Below, piece by piece: positions 12,424 to 24,052 of a stretch of 64,000 bases of DNA. Position numbers and translations under genes: made by a program. The DNA lies in contig CM070568.1 in assembly GCA_036346405.1 (NCBI GenBank), positions 31,228,870 to 31,292,869 of the forward strand, in the 5' to 3' direction. Under the pieces are notes generated by a model that ran no database searches, was not told the DNA's origin, and saw nothing but the letters and a program-made list of their open reading frames with translations. The first letter of the stretch is position 1; every line of letters starts with the position of its first letter. The DNA is from Phyllostachys edulis (taxonomy: Eukaryota; Streptophyta; Magnoliopsida; Poales; Poaceae).

Positions 12424-12439
12424 GATCGTGCTAATAACG
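12424..12439 (-). other. copia primer-binding site, apparent half tRNA-Ile
   Basis: Directly inside the 5' LTR, the minus strand reads CGTTATTAGCACGATC. The usual plant signal TGGTATCAGAGC (initiator methionine tRNA 3' end) is absent. The plus strand here, TCGTGCTAATAACG, matches from memory the anticodon stem and loop of plant tRNA-Ile(AAU), ending within the anticodon arm. That implies priming by a tRNA 5' half, as known for Drosophila copia, which uses a fragment of initiator tRNA-Met. Confidence 0.6.
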
Positions 12440-12710
12440 TGTTGAGGAACCGTCGCTGGCGAGTCCAGTCCGAGCGATTACCTCGTAGACAAACTTAGAA
12501 TCGTAAGAACAATGCAAGAACACAAGAACAGAATAGTAGATTGAACACAGAGATATATGGGGCTTCTTGCTTCTCTTTATTCCTTCATCAATCGATTATC
12601 CTTTTACAATGACTAGCGCCCCCTATTTATAGGCTACTGACCCTGCTAGGGTTTAGATGGAGCGCCCAGCTATGGGCCGACTGCTAGGCCAGACCCATGG
12701 TTTCCCAACA
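12440..12710 (-). repeat. copia 5' LTR
   Basis: It begins TGTTGAGGAACCGTCGCTGG and ends TTTCCCAACA. CCTATTTATAGGC near 12627-12639 is a likely TATA box for the minus-strand transcript. It adjoins the primer-binding site, so it is the upstream LTR of the element. Confidence 0.85.
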
Positions 12711-12828
12711 AAAATCACTCACAAACTTCTCGTCTTTTCTTACTTCCATTTCTTCTTGAATTTCTCATCTCCATACCCTTCTAGTAAGACAAAATTCACG
12801 AAACAAATTGACTTCCGATCAAGTGAGC

Positions 12829-12920
12829 ACTTTACTGTCTATGATGTGTAACTTCCAATCAAGTGAAGTACTTCTGCTTTCTTCTATTGATCTGAAGTTA
12901 CACATCAAAGACAGTGAAGT
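12829..12920. repeat. imperfect hairpin, 27-bp arms
   Basis: Arms at 12829-12855 and 12894-12920 are inverted copies with two mismatches (core GATGTGTAACTTC against GAAGTTACACATC). The loop is 38 bases. The rest of 12711-13017 shows nothing else recognisable. Confidence 0.7.
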
Positions 12921-13017
12921 TACACATACGGAACAAAGTGCCTACTGGATTACATATCTTTTGCTTTCTTCTGTTGGAAATCAACTTCGACTACTTTAAA
13001 AGATCAATCTCGAGGAA

Positions 13018-13308
13018 CTGGTCGTCGGAATTGACTAACCGGTCGTTTCTTATTACAGGCAGTTCCAATAAATAACCGTCTGATAATATAGTAATTTCAT
13101 AGACGGTTTTTCAACATGAATCATTTGTGATACTTCACAGACGGTCTTTAACATGAATATGCGTGATATTACATTTTTACTGAGCGGTTTTAAGCGTAGC
13201 GATAATACGAGCGGTCGCTAAATCAAAACCGTATGTATTTGTATTATCTTGGCGGTTTCGTAAACTATGCGTGATGAGGCGTCGATATTAGTATTTTTGT
13301 AGTAGTGA
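13018..13308. mobile_element. CACTA-like transposon end, fragment
   Basis: The segment ends in TTTTTGTAGTAGTG, the inverse of the CACTACTACAAAAA start seen in plant CACTA elements. Upstream of it short related words such as AGACGGTTTT, GAGCGGTTTT and GGCGGTTT recur, like the subterminal repeats these transposases bind. No matching opposite end was found nearby, so this is a single decayed terminus. Confidence 0.5.
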
Positions 13309-13955
13309 CATACACAGGCTGCCACATACTAGAATCAATGGAAATGAAGAGAGCTAGCTACAAGTAGTTGCAAGAAATTAATAAAGAACAACATTTGACA
13401 AATGGTTCAATAGTTTCTTGACTGATGATTGCACATGTCTAACCGGGCCACAAGCTAGGTTTGTTAGTAAGGGCTTGGAAACAATGTCGCAATGGCTCCA
13501 ACATGAACGGCTTTGCATTGGTCCTGCCTTACAAAATAAACCAATTGCTAATTAAAGGGACCAGCGTAAATTAAATTAAATAGGTCCGTTAACTTCAATG
13601 AAAACTCTTAAATTCAAAGGATGAAATGACGTTTTTTGGAGAGACATTAAGTTTGGTTAATTATGGAGATGCCTTAATTATCGTGGCTAGTATGTATTTA
13701 ATTATTTGTTCTTATGAAACAATGGCCATAACTCATATGTAGTTAGCTAGGGTTCTGAAAACCGGTACTAGGGATCCTTTGCATTACTATAGAGACCCTG
13801 TGTGAACAGTGTTTTACGAGGAGTGTACACCGCTCTACGGTATACTACAGCAGCGGCAAAACATGTATTGTAGGAAAAATACTGTAACGATTGATCCGAA
13901 CATTCGATTTTCTATCTGACAGTGGAGATCACTTCTAATATCATGGCACTATAGA

Positions 13956-13986
13956 TCCTCTGTATTGATAGCTTCAATACAGAGGA
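13956..13986. repeat. perfect 13-bp hairpin
   Basis: TCCTCTGTATTGA (13956-13968) and TCAATACAGAGGA (13974-13986) are exact inverse copies around a 5-base loop. A third, imperfect copy of the arm (ATCAATGTAGAGGATC) lies near 14021, suggesting a small decayed foldback element. Confidence 0.75.
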
Positions 13987-14394
13987 CCTCAATCCGCACT
14001 GGGTCGATTATCGCTAGCTATCAATGTAGAGGATCCGATCATCGGCTAGCTAGGCGACTCAATTGAGAGCTTCGCTAGGTGTCCGTACAACCCATCTGCT
14101 CAAATCACAAGTGATCACTAAGATATGACTATTCCTTCGTGAGGATAGTTGTACTTCAAAGGAAAAGGTTCAAAAAATTCGTTCGTACTAAGCTCTTGGA
14201 AAGATTCCACATATACAAAGTGAAGTTGAAAACAAAGATGCATGATGCATCCATGTCTTTTTGAGAAGGAAACAAACGAAACAAACTAGAAAAGCAACCC
14301 AAGAAAAAAGGCCCTGGCCATCGGAAAAGCTCCAACTCATGAGATCTAAAGCTCAAGGACCATAGATCCTGAAAATGATGCGCTATGCATACAT

Positions 14395-14560
14395 ATGATT
14401 TTCGTACAAAATGTTTTTTTGAATCAATACGCTGGTGTGGAGCAATAAGACTTATTCCCCATACAACGTATTTAAGCAGAGAGGATTCGAACGCGGGTTC
14501 ACCAGCCCACCACCCGTGGTACCACGGGAGATTCCTCCTACAAGATCATTATGAACCATC
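14395..14560 (-). mobile_element. possible tRNA-derived SINE remnant
   Basis: The minus strand contains GCGTTCGAATCCTC near 14485-14498, a good RNA polymerase III B box, about 30 bases downstream of a GGTACCACGGGTGG stretch where an A box would lie. A tRNA-like head followed by about 100 bases of unrelated tail is the layout of plant SINEs. The A box is poor and no flanking duplication was identified. Confidence 0.35.
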
Positions 14561-15874
14561 ACTGGCACGTGGACTCAGGCGAACTCCGGTTAGTATTTGT
14601 GCCCGTAACTTTTTAGTGCCTAGTGCAATGGCACGCTAAATTATATATACGAAATGACCGGATTTGGTATTTTCGACATTAATTCGATATATATTACTAT
14701 CGTCGTGGCAGCATTGCGGTAGAGATTAGGTCATGAGGTTGGTTTCATGCAAGCTCTCCCAACTAGGTACAACCAACTAGAAGAATATTTCACATCCAGG
14801 ATAGAAAGATGGATACATAGATTTTCAGGTCAATAAGCAAATGATGTGTACGTGGTTACCATCAAAGTTTTAGGTGTTGAGAGAGCAGAGGCTAATTAGC
14901 TAGTGTAAAGGTCAATGAGCAAATGGGAGCTACAGCTCGTGCAAAGGGAATCTTCTTCTTCTACTACAGTATACAGCTCGATGCAATGCATCATTGGTTC
15001 TGTAAAGGTCACGACATCTCGCCGATTGGATGAATTAATGGGGCTAATTAGCTTTAATTTCACCAGCCAGCTCGATCGGCAATTCATCAAAGAGAGAGCA
15101 AAAAGGTGGGTAGGCTATGTAGGCTCCCATTTGAGCATATCTTTTTGCCAAAAGCATACAAGAAATATGGAGGTTGGCTACCAAATTGGGCATGAGTCAG
15201 TTAGGCCTTTTTCTTACACAAGGTAGAGATAGTGAGATTAATAGCTTATTATTGTGCAATGATCTTTGTCATGAATTTGTATGAGATGTGCATGCATGAT
15301 ATATAACACATGTACCCTCTCTTCATCCTGGCCCTAGCAGCAAGTAGCAACAATTGCAGTGATGCCTCCACATGGATGCACTAATTCCAATCCTTTGGCT
15401 ACTGCTCCATCATGAGTAGTGCTTCACTTGCATTGGTAGTTGTTGTTCCTTGTGTTTAATGATGTGAGGAGTACATATATATGCCTCTATTATAGAGTTA
15501 TGTGGGATCTTGCTTTGTTGGTAACAACCGAAGGTGATGGTTAATCCCCGGGGCATACTTCATCTAACACCTACTTGAAGGAAGCAAACCAGGGCCCTTC
15601 CATCAACAAACCTCATCTCCAGTTTCCTTTTTGATGGTTTACCCTACAAAAAAAAGGCTAGTTCGGGGGGTTGGGCATGGTTAGATATTCCTACATATAA
15701 TTGCGAATGCAGTTTTTTACCTGTGAGCTTATAATATCTATCTTCAGAATGAGGCATGCATGTTCTTTGGAAAGCGCTAATAATTCATTAGAGTTAGTCA
15801 TAGCTAGATGGAAGTTCCATGTAACTTTTGTGGTATCATTTTGTAAGCAAATAAGTGGCAGAGTTTTCTTTTAA

Positions 15875-17133
15875 GGGGAAATTAGCTCAGCGACATCGCG
15901 TTAGAGTATAATCGGAGGAACGACACTCCGTTCGTCACGCACCGGAAAATAACATCGCGAACACCGAAAAATCAGACGAATGACATCGCCGTTAGTTACT
16001 TCCGTTTCCATAATTTTTTAAATATAGAAAATGGACTCAAAAAATTATCAATTTTTTTTTGTGGAGCCTCCCGACATAGTTTAATTGCATGTGTATTTTT
16101 TCAAAACTTTATACGTTCTGATTTTGTCTCAAAAATTCATTTAATTATACTGTTTGTGGGAATTTTCTAATATAGAAAACGAGGTCCAAACATTATGAAT
16201 TGTTTTTAGGCACCTTACATAGTGGACTTGATTGTGTAATTTTTCTAGAATTTTTTAAAAATTAATTAATACAATTTCATAATGTCCTTACATTATGAAA
16301 TATTAGACTCCTCACACAGTGGACATTATGAAGTTGCATTACTTAATTTTGTAAATTTCTAAAAAAATTACACAATCAAGCACGCTGTGTAAGGAGCCTG
16401 AAAAAAATTCATAATGTTTGGACCTCATTTTCTATATTAGAAAATTCCTACAAATAGTGTAATTAAATAAATTTTAGAGACAAAATCAGAATGTATAAGG
16501 TTTTGAAAAAAAAAATACACAAGCAATTAAACTATGTCGGGAGGCTTCACAAAAAAATGATAATTTTTTGAGCTCAGTTTCTATATTTAAAAAATTATGG
16601 AAACGGAAGTAACTAGCTGCGATGTCATTCGTCTAATTTTTCGGTGTTCGCGATGTTATTTTTTAGTGCGTGACGAACGGAGTGTCGTTCCTCCGATTAC
16701 GCACTAACGCGATGTCACCAAGGTAGTCGAGTCGAGATCCCTAGTCGGATGGATTTGCCTCTCGTAGGATCGAATCGAGATCAATCGTAGAATCGCGATT
16801 CTACGGATTTGTAAAAATACACATATTTAACATCTATACTATAAGTTTGTATGATTGTTATATGGTTTACCACTTGCATGTTCCTTAAAAGTAGCTAGAC
16901 ATACTCCAGAATAAAAAGAGCTTAATTTCAAGATCACAAAATGAATGTGGTGATCTAATGCTCCTTGTTTATTTATAGTTTCATTCTCGTAAATTAATAT
17001 CAACAAATTTTGCTCTAAAACAAAATATCGCAAATAATAGATCGATGATCTTCTCTCTCTTTTTGAGAGTCGTAAGACTTTAAGACTTGGATCGCGATCC
17101 TAACTACCTTGGATGTCACCGAGCTAATTTTCC
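15875..17133. mobile_element. near-palindromic Mutator-like element, split by a MITE
   Basis: The two halves are inverted copies across roughly 420 bases each, centred near 16290. Examples are GGAGGAACGACACTCCG at 15916 against its inverse at 16680, and GAGCCTCCCGACATAGT against its inverse near 16530. The outer ends read GGGGAAATTAGCTC on the left and GAGCTAATTTTCC on the right. They are flanked by TTCTTTTAA (15866-15874) and TTGTTTTAA (17134-17142), a 9-bp target duplication with one mismatch, as Mutator-like elements make. Removing the later insertion gives about 858 bp. It encodes nothing; its transcript would fold into one long hairpin able to feed small RNAs. Confidence 0.8.
16719..17111. 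mobile_element. hAT-like MITE nested in the palindromic element
   Basis: This 393-bp segment interrupts the right arm of the palindrome. It starts CAAGGTAGTCG and ends AACTACCTTG, so its tips are inverted copies. It is flanked on both sides by GATGTCAC (16711-16718 and 17112-17119), an exact 8-bp duplication. Eight-base duplications with CA...TG tips indicate hAT transposons. Deleting it restores the arm (compare the left arm at 15884-15902). Inside is a perfect 20-bp palindrome, CGTAGAATCGCGATTCTACG, at 16786-16805. It has no coding capacity. Confidence 0.8.
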
Positions 17134-17142
17134 TTGTTTTAA

Positions 17143-17613
17143 TGACCGTGAATAATACGAGAATTTGATGATCTTCTTTGCATAGTCACTACCAAAAACC
17201 ATGCATTCCTTGATGGCTTCCAATTTTCCTGACCATCCGTTGTTGGCAAAGTACTGCATAGGTACTCCCGAGAGTAGTTACTCCCTACGTTGTATCTCAC
17301 AACGTAAAGAGTATCTTGCACAACCGAGGGTATGTACGTGTAGTATACGAGTATATAAGACCACCTAGGTGGTATTTACACTTTTAAATGTACAATTCTT
17401 TAGACATACTCCTTTTTATATGCGAATATGAAGGTATTTACAAAATACGCTAAAAATTGTGGACTCCCTTGCAAAATTTCCGTGCGGTTCACATTTGAGT
17501 ATCTTATAATTAGTATATGAGTATACCCAAAGTGATAAAGTAGTATGTTTAGTTCGTTCAAGTGGTATATCAAAGGTGAGAGTAACTACACCTGGAAATA
17601 GAAGGTATTATTC

Positions 17614-17615
<2 letters not shown>
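17143..17615. other. intergenic segment, nothing recognised
   Basis: AT-rich sequence between the palindromic element and the CA microsatellite. No gene, repeat end or RNA signal was seen. Confidence 0.4.

Positions 17616-17667
<52 letters not shown>
17616..17667. repeat. (AC)n microsatellite, about 26 units
   Basis: An uninterrupted AC dinucleotide run of about 52 bases. It abuts the sequence CTATTCTGTAGCTAAGCATA, which has an inverted counterpart near 42690-42750 that likewise abuts a (TG)n run. Confidence 0.98.
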
Positions 17668-17669
<2 letters not shown>

Positions 17670-18408
17670 TTCTGTAGCTAAGCATAAAGAATAGATATTC
17701 TACGCGTCAACCGACCCACCGCGCTAGATCAAGCGTGTGCTCCCCAGCGAGCTGTGCGGCCCATCCCAATAGTTATGGGCCAGTGATCCACCGACTCCCC
17801 ACACATGTTTCATATATGGAAGTAATATGTCGTTACAGTAATTCTAATACCATTTTTATTGCTAGTGCATCTCTCAATGGACTCCTTTTTTCGGACATGG
17901 ACCCACGTTTGGCACATGCGGGGCAGTAATTTGCAATGTAGCTAAAAGTAATCGTGATAGTCCATTTTACTCCCTCGTCATAACTTAGTGGTCTTTTTTT
18001 CTCTTGAGCCACAATCTCACAACCCCTTGTCGCGCAAGGTCACATCCAGCAGTAACTTGTAACGTATGTGAAAGTAATGATGATACCTATTCTACTGCAT
18101 CATCATAACTTTTGTATCTTGAGCCACGAACCCACAGCCCCCTCCCCTGAGACATCACATCTGGTAGTAACACTTGTAATATATGTGATGTATTTTGTGA
18201 TACAAATTTTACTACTGCGGCAGCTCTCACCGGTTTTGTAATTGCAATTACTTACTGTCAATTTCTCCTAAAGTCAGATTTTACTATGTTAAGGCAGCAT
18301 GCCAGCATCTATTTTTGATATGTGAAGTGATCTCATTGTCATCCTCGTGCTGTGGCTTGATTTTCTTCTTTTTGCTTGGTTGAAATCCCTAGGGGAGTAG
18401 GGTGCATG
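17668..18408. other. left part of a degenerate repeat-rich host element
   Basis: After the microsatellite come AGAATAGATATTCTACG and then several degenerate copies of a unit of about 110-120 bases with words such as GCAGTAA, GTAATG-GAT and TTTTACT (for example near 17930, 18050 and 18170). The same reiterated AGTAA style returns at 27065-27286, 30585-31000 and 42280-42610, between later insertions, so these pieces may once have been contiguous. No coding region is visible. Confidence 0.4.
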
Positions 18409-19018
18409 TGTCGGGACCCAAATATACAAATCTGGATCCTTTGCGTATAATGCACTAGTCCAGGATCACGCTAGTGCACACAATGTCAAAGTAGATGAAT
18501 ATCATCCCACACAAGACGAATATAAAAATAAAGGACTAATTTGATTATTAAATAACGATTATGACTTTATGGTTGAGTTTACACTTATTAAGCCACACAG
18601 GGTTGGCACTAAATAAAGAGATGACAGTGGAACAGAAACAACTCTAGTGGGAACCCATCAACTTGCCACAGGCAACCAACTGGGATCAAGACCTATAGAC
18701 CACCCTCCTCGTTAAACTCCTCCTCGAAAGCAGGTGAAGACTCCTCTATTTCAGCTGAATGATTGCAGCAAGAATGAGTACTCTGAGTACTTAGCAAGTC
18801 GTACCATAGAATGCAATTATATATGAGGGCTTAGGGCATGTTTGGTTTGTAACCCTAGTGAGCCATACCAAAATTTTGGTAGTGCCAAAACCGGGGCAGT
18901 CCCAAAACCAGGGCAAAAAATAGTGTTAGGATCGTAGCCATACCAATTCATGGGCAATACCAAAATTGATGTGTTTGGATTGTAGCCATGCCAAAATTGT
19001 GAGCATGACACGCGGGTC

Positions 19019-20711
19019 TGAAAGCATCTAGGCCCCTAAAAATTATTTTGGTAATTAATGATAATATGTGAATATGGCATTAACGTGTTTATTGAGTATT
19101 TACAAGGTTAAATCCCATTGGTGAACGTGCTGATGCAAAGTGGCATGCAAATGGACTACACGAAGATCTTTTGGCTCAAAGACAAGGTACAAATAGTCTA
19201 GATTCTTTTTCTATTTTATCGGTCTTAGGAGTTTTGGATGGAAGACCGGATTATAGGATAAATGCCGTACTATTAAGAGGGATCAAAGCTAGTAGCTTGA
19301 TAGCATATTCTTGTGCCATATGGATCAATTTAGGATCATGCATGCATTTGAATTTAAACTTGAAGTTAAATTGAAAAGTATTAAGTGCTTCGTCCAAAAT
19401 CGGTAGTCTGCTAGATTATAATTAGCGATCGCATGCAGCTTGGTCTTGATATGATTGGACTTTACTTGGTGGTAGTACCGTATTTTGAAGGAACGACCAA
19501 CTTAGTGCTCAAAGCGAACGACCGGCTCCTTGAGCGGTCGTTCGTATGTGCTCATTCGATTTTTAGTTGGCGGTTCAAGAAAACCAGAAGCGATGCATTT
19601 TGCCTCAGAATCACTCATGGAAATCGGCCGTACCGCTCGTGATAATCGGTCGTACCGAAATTTGTGAGGCGGTTCAATAAAAATAGAACAAGTGTAAATC
19701 TGCTCAAAAAACTTATTTTGGAAATCGGACGTTCATTGTTGGGAGCGGTCGTATCGACTTCTTGGTCATTCCGTTTTTTATATGGCGGTACAAAATTTCC
19801 AGAACGCTTGCAATCTTCAGCGTTTTGTGAAACCTTACAAACGGTCGTACCACTCGTACAAACTGTACGACCGAGGCAAATCGGACGTACCGCTTGTTTG
19901 CCTGCGGTCGTTCCGACTGGGGTGTCCAACGGCTAGTTTGTCCATTTTTAGTATATGTTCTAGCCGTTGTGTGTTTCGGTCGAAGTGCGGTCGTCTTAGC
20001 TCAATGAACTGCGGTCGTTCCGATTTTCTCTGAGAAGTTGGGGTTTCGTCCCCAACGGTCATAATTATTGATGGGGGCTATAAATACCCCCCAACTGCTC
20101 TTGTACAGGCTGCTAGTGTTCATTTAACATCTCTAGAGCCTTTGCATTCACTCAACACTCAAAAACACTCTTGTGTATTCATTGTGAGCTTGTTGAGATA
20201 CATTCAAGTGCATTCATACTCCTAGTTGATCCATTTGCACTTGAATGCCGTCAAGTGAAGACCTTGGTCTATTACTCTTGGAGTGTTGCCGCACTCCTAG
20301 ACGGTTTGGTGGTGGAGTACGGTGATTTCTTCAAGAAGATTGTGAAGAGGCCCGGTGCAATCTTGTGAGTGATTCGGTGTTCACCATCTCCGGAGCGGAG
20401 GAAGAACAACCATAGTGGATTGAGGAAGGCTTAATTCGTGGAGCCGGCTTGAGACGTCAAGCTTCCTCAACGTGGACTAGTGAAGATCGGCAAGTCTTCG
20501 ATACCACAGGAAAAACATTGACGTGTCTTTGTGGTTATCTCTAGTCTTTACTTTTCGCATTTATATTTCTAGCTTGTTTACTGTGATTGATTTGCTTAGT
20601 TAGAAGTATAACTTATTTAGACTAAGTTATTAATTGGCTAAATTGTTAAATTGTTAAAAAATTAAAAACCTCCTATTCACCCCCCTCTAGTCGGTTATCC
20701 TTGATTCTACA
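19019..20711 (+). mobile_element. solo LTR G, 1.7 kb
   Basis: The sequence runs from TGAAAGCATCTAGGCCCC to CTTGATTCTACA and is flanked by GGGTC on both sides (19014-19018, 20712-20716), an exact 5-bp duplication. A TATA box (CTATAAATA, 20078-20086) sits about two thirds along, with CTCTAGAGCC and A-rich leader sequence after it. The U3 part (19490-20030) holds many GGTCGTACCG or GGTCGTTC motifs. Near the end, CCTATTCACCCCCCTCTAG resembles the end of the E family. No internal region remains. The parent family is not identified. Confidence 0.85.
20078..20086 (+). promoter_or_regulatory. TATA box of solo LTR G
   Basis: CTATAAATA preceded by GGGGG and followed by CCCC, at the U3-R position of the LTR. 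Transcription would start about 30 bases downstream and could run out into flanking DNA. Confidence 0.65.
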
Positions 20712-22194
20712 GGGTCCCGCTTGACATATAATTTTTTTTGCCCCAAAATATGTCAACATGGGTCTTGTTCTGTTGATAAAATGATGAGGAGCACAACGGT
20801 TCAAACGGATCAAAAATCGGATACTCGGTTTAAGAAATATGATCCTTTTATGGCCTTGAATTAAACTGAACATGCAATTAATGTTCTTTCCACAGCCAAT
20901 GAGCTTGTGCCATGTGTCACATTCTTTGCTCCTTGGCCAACCAATTTTTTTGGCAAATGAATTGGCCGCCCACATCAAGCCCTGGCTTTGGGAAGAAAAG
21001 GCCGGGCAAGCCAATTTTTTTGGGGCAAAGCCAAATTTTGGCTTTTGGTAAGGCTAAATAGGGCACCAATCCAAACAGCCCCTTAATGCAAAGGAAATGA
21101 CTTCTATGGTCATTTTGCAAAAAGCAACACATGCATTTGAATACAAATAATAGATTGAAAGTGTAGTTCAAAACAAATAAACTGTAATAATTTAACAAGT
21201 ATTTTCACAAAGCTCACGAAGCCTAATCAATTTCTTTCACACGGCCACATAAGTTAAACCACGCAGTTGTCCCCTCCCACTTGTTTTTATAAAAAAAAAT
21301 CTACCCCTTGTGTGAAATTCTCGATCATGTCCATGACCACGGGCATGTCTATTCGAATAGATTGATTAACACTCTACAGAGGTTGTACACTTTACCCACA
21401 CGATATAATCAGTGTAGCTAGCACCAATCATAACAAAACATTTCCAAAACTTCATATCGACAATTGATTCTCCCGATGTGTATACCGTCGGCACCAACCC
21501 ATACATAGTGCATTGGGCTGACGCACACCTTGGACCTGGAGACGGCGCACTGCTCATAAATGTAACCCACACAGCAATTCACACCTCCACCCTGGCACAT
21601 AGTCTAACCTACCACCTGAGTAGTCAATGCCGAGACTCCGTAACTTACTAAGTTAGACATGTCTCATATCAGGCATGTGGTTATACAGTTATGGCTCAGT
21701 TCAATGGTACACAAAGTTAAGTCTTTAATTGACCAAGGCGATACTACCTAAATTCTAACCAAATTACCACAATTCACCATTCCCAATCACGGAGTCCACC
21801 ATATCATGAAGTCTTAACACTTGCCTCGGTCTAAATCTTTTCATCCCGATTGGTTAAGTGCATCACATGCCATCAATGAGTGACAACATATAACACACAG
21901 TCTTTCCACAAAGTTGTTCAATAATCACTTAGTCATGTTTGGATTTGCAACTCCAAATGATATCAATAACCCATTGCATGACTAAGCAGACTATTCGTGT
22001 ATAACCAACCCACGTTGGTGCTATGATAATACCAACTAATAATTAACCAAGCTAGGGTGACAAAAGATCATGGTAATACAATGAGCAAGGTGGATATAAT
22101 CAAATGGGTGTATAGCTAATCTCAAAACATTTAAAGAATTAAGTAATTGAAATAACATGCAATAGTTTGAATCATAGTAATTTTGGAAAAACTG

Positions 22195-22227
22195 GGTTCA
22201 ACATGGTAAAAGGTACAACTTGCCTTG
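22195..22227 (-). other. conserved leader block CNE1 in A1
   Basis: Read on the minus strand it is CAAGGCAAGTTGTACC followed by a TTTTACCATGTTGAACC piece. The same block appears in LTRs A3, A4, A5, B2, B1 3', C and D (see the finding). Confidence 0.8.
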
Positions 22228-23835
22228 AAACAAGTCTTGACACTGGTCTTGAACTTGATCAACTCATCCTTCCTCGAAAGCTCCCGAAGTATCAACGTCT
22301 ACTCATAAACAAAAGTGAAAACCCAAATAAATACAAAATAGAGTAACAAATAAACTCAAAAATTATATAAAAATCACATGAAGGTAGGGCTTGAATTTAG
22401 ATGAATTTATAAACTTGAATGAGCTCAATCGGAGTTCGTATGAGGAAGAATGGGCTCTCAGAAGATTTAAATCAAAGAAAAAGATAGAGAAAACACTATT
22501 TCATATTTTTGGAATTTTCTTTCTAAAGGAAATCCTAAAATATTGCATCAGCATGATGTTAGCAATGAATTTCGAAATTAAAAGAAAACCCCAAAAGTAG
22601 AAAATAGAGACTGACAAGTGGGACCTATGGTCTATGGATCGAGTCCATGGGTTTAGGTCTACGGGTCTATGGCTTTGGCTGCGACATGTGGGGTCCATGT
22701 GTCTATGACATGGCCCACGGTAGACTACGCTCACCTAGGGTTAGGGTTAAGGCTTAGGTACGGGTGGCGCTGACGCGGGTGCGTCTCTAACACAGTGGTG
22801 CACACGTGACACACATGTGGCGGTGAGATGGCTGGCATGTAGGCGGCCACATCGACGAAGATCGACGGCTAGTACAGCTCGACGACGACGACGGTGATCG
22901 ACGGTAAAGGAAGGTCATCGCTGGCATGCTTGAGCTCCGACGATCACATCCACTGGTTCAGATGCAGCAATGGAGGCCAGCAAAGGGGTCAATGTAACGT
23001 CCCAAGTTTTCTGAGTTTTCAAAAGCAAAAATAACCATTCGGTTTTGTTGAAGTTCTAAAGCTTAACTTGAGATTTTGGAAGAAAAGGTGTTTAAAATGA
23101 CTAAATCAAACTTCAATTAAATTGAGTTTGGTTGCTTTGAGTTTGTTGGGGTTCTCTGGTGTTGTTTTCCCCTTCTCTGTTTGTTCCATTCTCTCCGCGT
23201 GGCTCAGCTCCGCGTCTCCTTCATCACGGATCATCCGATCAAAATCGGACGACCCGATCTAGTGGGCGTTTTGGCCAGTTCGAACGTCCCACGCATTGTG
23301 GACCATCAGATCTGAGCTGGACGGCTCGATCTTGTTGGCACGTTCAGCCGGTCCGAACGTCCAATCCCTTTTGAACCGCCTGATCAAAATCGGATGGCCC
23401 CGCTTCGCTGCACTTCTCTTGTTTGGACCTCCCCTTGTGCCGTGACCTCCCCTTGTGTCGCGACCACCCCTTGTGTCAAGACCACCCTCTTGGTCTTTTT
23501 GTAAAGACCACCCTCTTGGTCTTTTTGCAAAGACCACCCCTTGGGTCACGACCTCCTCCTTTGGTCTCGAGCTCCCCTTTGGTTGGACCACCTTTTCAAG
23601 TTTTGACCAGCCCCACCTGTTAGTTCTGTTCACCTTCTCCTTCCACCTGTTGCGTCATTTCTGACGCAGAGGTCTTAGTGCATTAAATGCTGTTGTGTCG
23701 CATTAAATGATCTCGCTTTTGTAGTGTCTGTTCCTCCTTTGGTCTCGTCCCCGACCTGCTCCCATCTTCTTCTTCACCTGCCCTTGAACACGTGTGTCTT
23801 GGAGTCTTTCAGCTGCTCTTCCCATTTTCACCGGC

Positions 23836-23843
23836 TATAAAAG
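23836..23843 (+). promoter_or_regulatory. TATA box of LTR B2
   Basis: GGCTATAAAAGCCTGAGC is present at the same place in B2 and in the B1 3' LTR, and with one change in the B1 5' LTR. Conservation among copies and the position about 850 bases into the LTR support promoter function. Confidence 0.75.
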
Positions 23844-24052
23844 CCTGAGCAGCCCTCTATCATCACCTTTTCCTCACCCAGCTCTCAACTCTCTCTTGCT
23901 CTCACCCCGTTTCCGTGCTTGGAGTTTCGCCAAGGAGTCCGCTGAAGTCTCCTCATCACCAAGGAGCCGCTGGAGCTTACACCGTCTTCGACCTCCTCGC
24001 CGCCACAGAAATCTCCGGAGCACCCGCGCCGTTCGCCGTCCTCCTCCCATCT

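Larger units (their letters stand above)
7145..12710 (-). mobile_element. decayed Ty1/copia retrotransposon, minus strand
   Basis: Two direct repeats (7145-7401 and 12440-12710) start TGTTGAGGAACCGTCGCTG and end in AACA, the TG...CA ends of LTRs. On the minus strand the order is 5' LTR, primer-binding site, GC-rich leader, gag, a polymerase remnant, polypurine tract, 3' LTR. Integrase-before-reverse-transcriptase order and the RT and RNase H motifs mark it as Ty1/copia. At 5.6 kb it is the usual length, but the protease and integrase core are not recognisable and the reading frames are broken many times. The bases on either side (AATGG left, AAAAT right) do not form a target duplication. The two LTRs have diverged strongly, so the insertion is old or the element is a recombinant. 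Confidence 0.85.
13309..15874. other. intergenic segment without a gene
   Basis: No coding frame with a recognisable domain is present; the longest frame (14915-15226, 103 codons) looks random. The segment holds a small perfect hairpin at 13956-13986 and a SINE-like stretch near 14400-14560, listed separately. Confidence 0.5.
18834..21082. mobile_element. Tourist/PIF-Harbinger-type element split by solo LTR G
   Basis: The ends are inverted copies: GGGCATGTTTGG on the left and CCAAACAGCCCC on the right. TTA stands on both sides (18831-18833, 21083-21085), the 3-bp duplication made by PIF/Harbinger transposons. CCAAAATTTTGG near the left end also returns as an inverted match near the right end. 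Without the inserted LTR and its duplicated bases the element is about 551 bp and non-coding, so it depended on a transposase made elsewhere. Its insertion into A1 dates it after A1. Confidence 0.8.

Noticed and set aside
7145..12710. A 5-bp target duplication around the copia element
   Set aside because: AATGG and AAAAT do not match, and shifting the ends by a few bases did not produce a match.
14915..15226. 103-codon plus-strand frame
   Set aside because: No domain, no codon pattern and no flanking gene signals; length is within chance for this window.
17186..17200. CACTACCAAAAACCA looks like a CACTA transposon start
   Set aside because: It differs from CACTACTACAAAAA, has no subterminal repeats, and does not pair with the end at 13308 in spacing or flanking duplication.
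17616..17667. AC run as a possible CRISPR or structured repeat
   Set aside because: It is a plain dinucleotide microsatellite without spacers.
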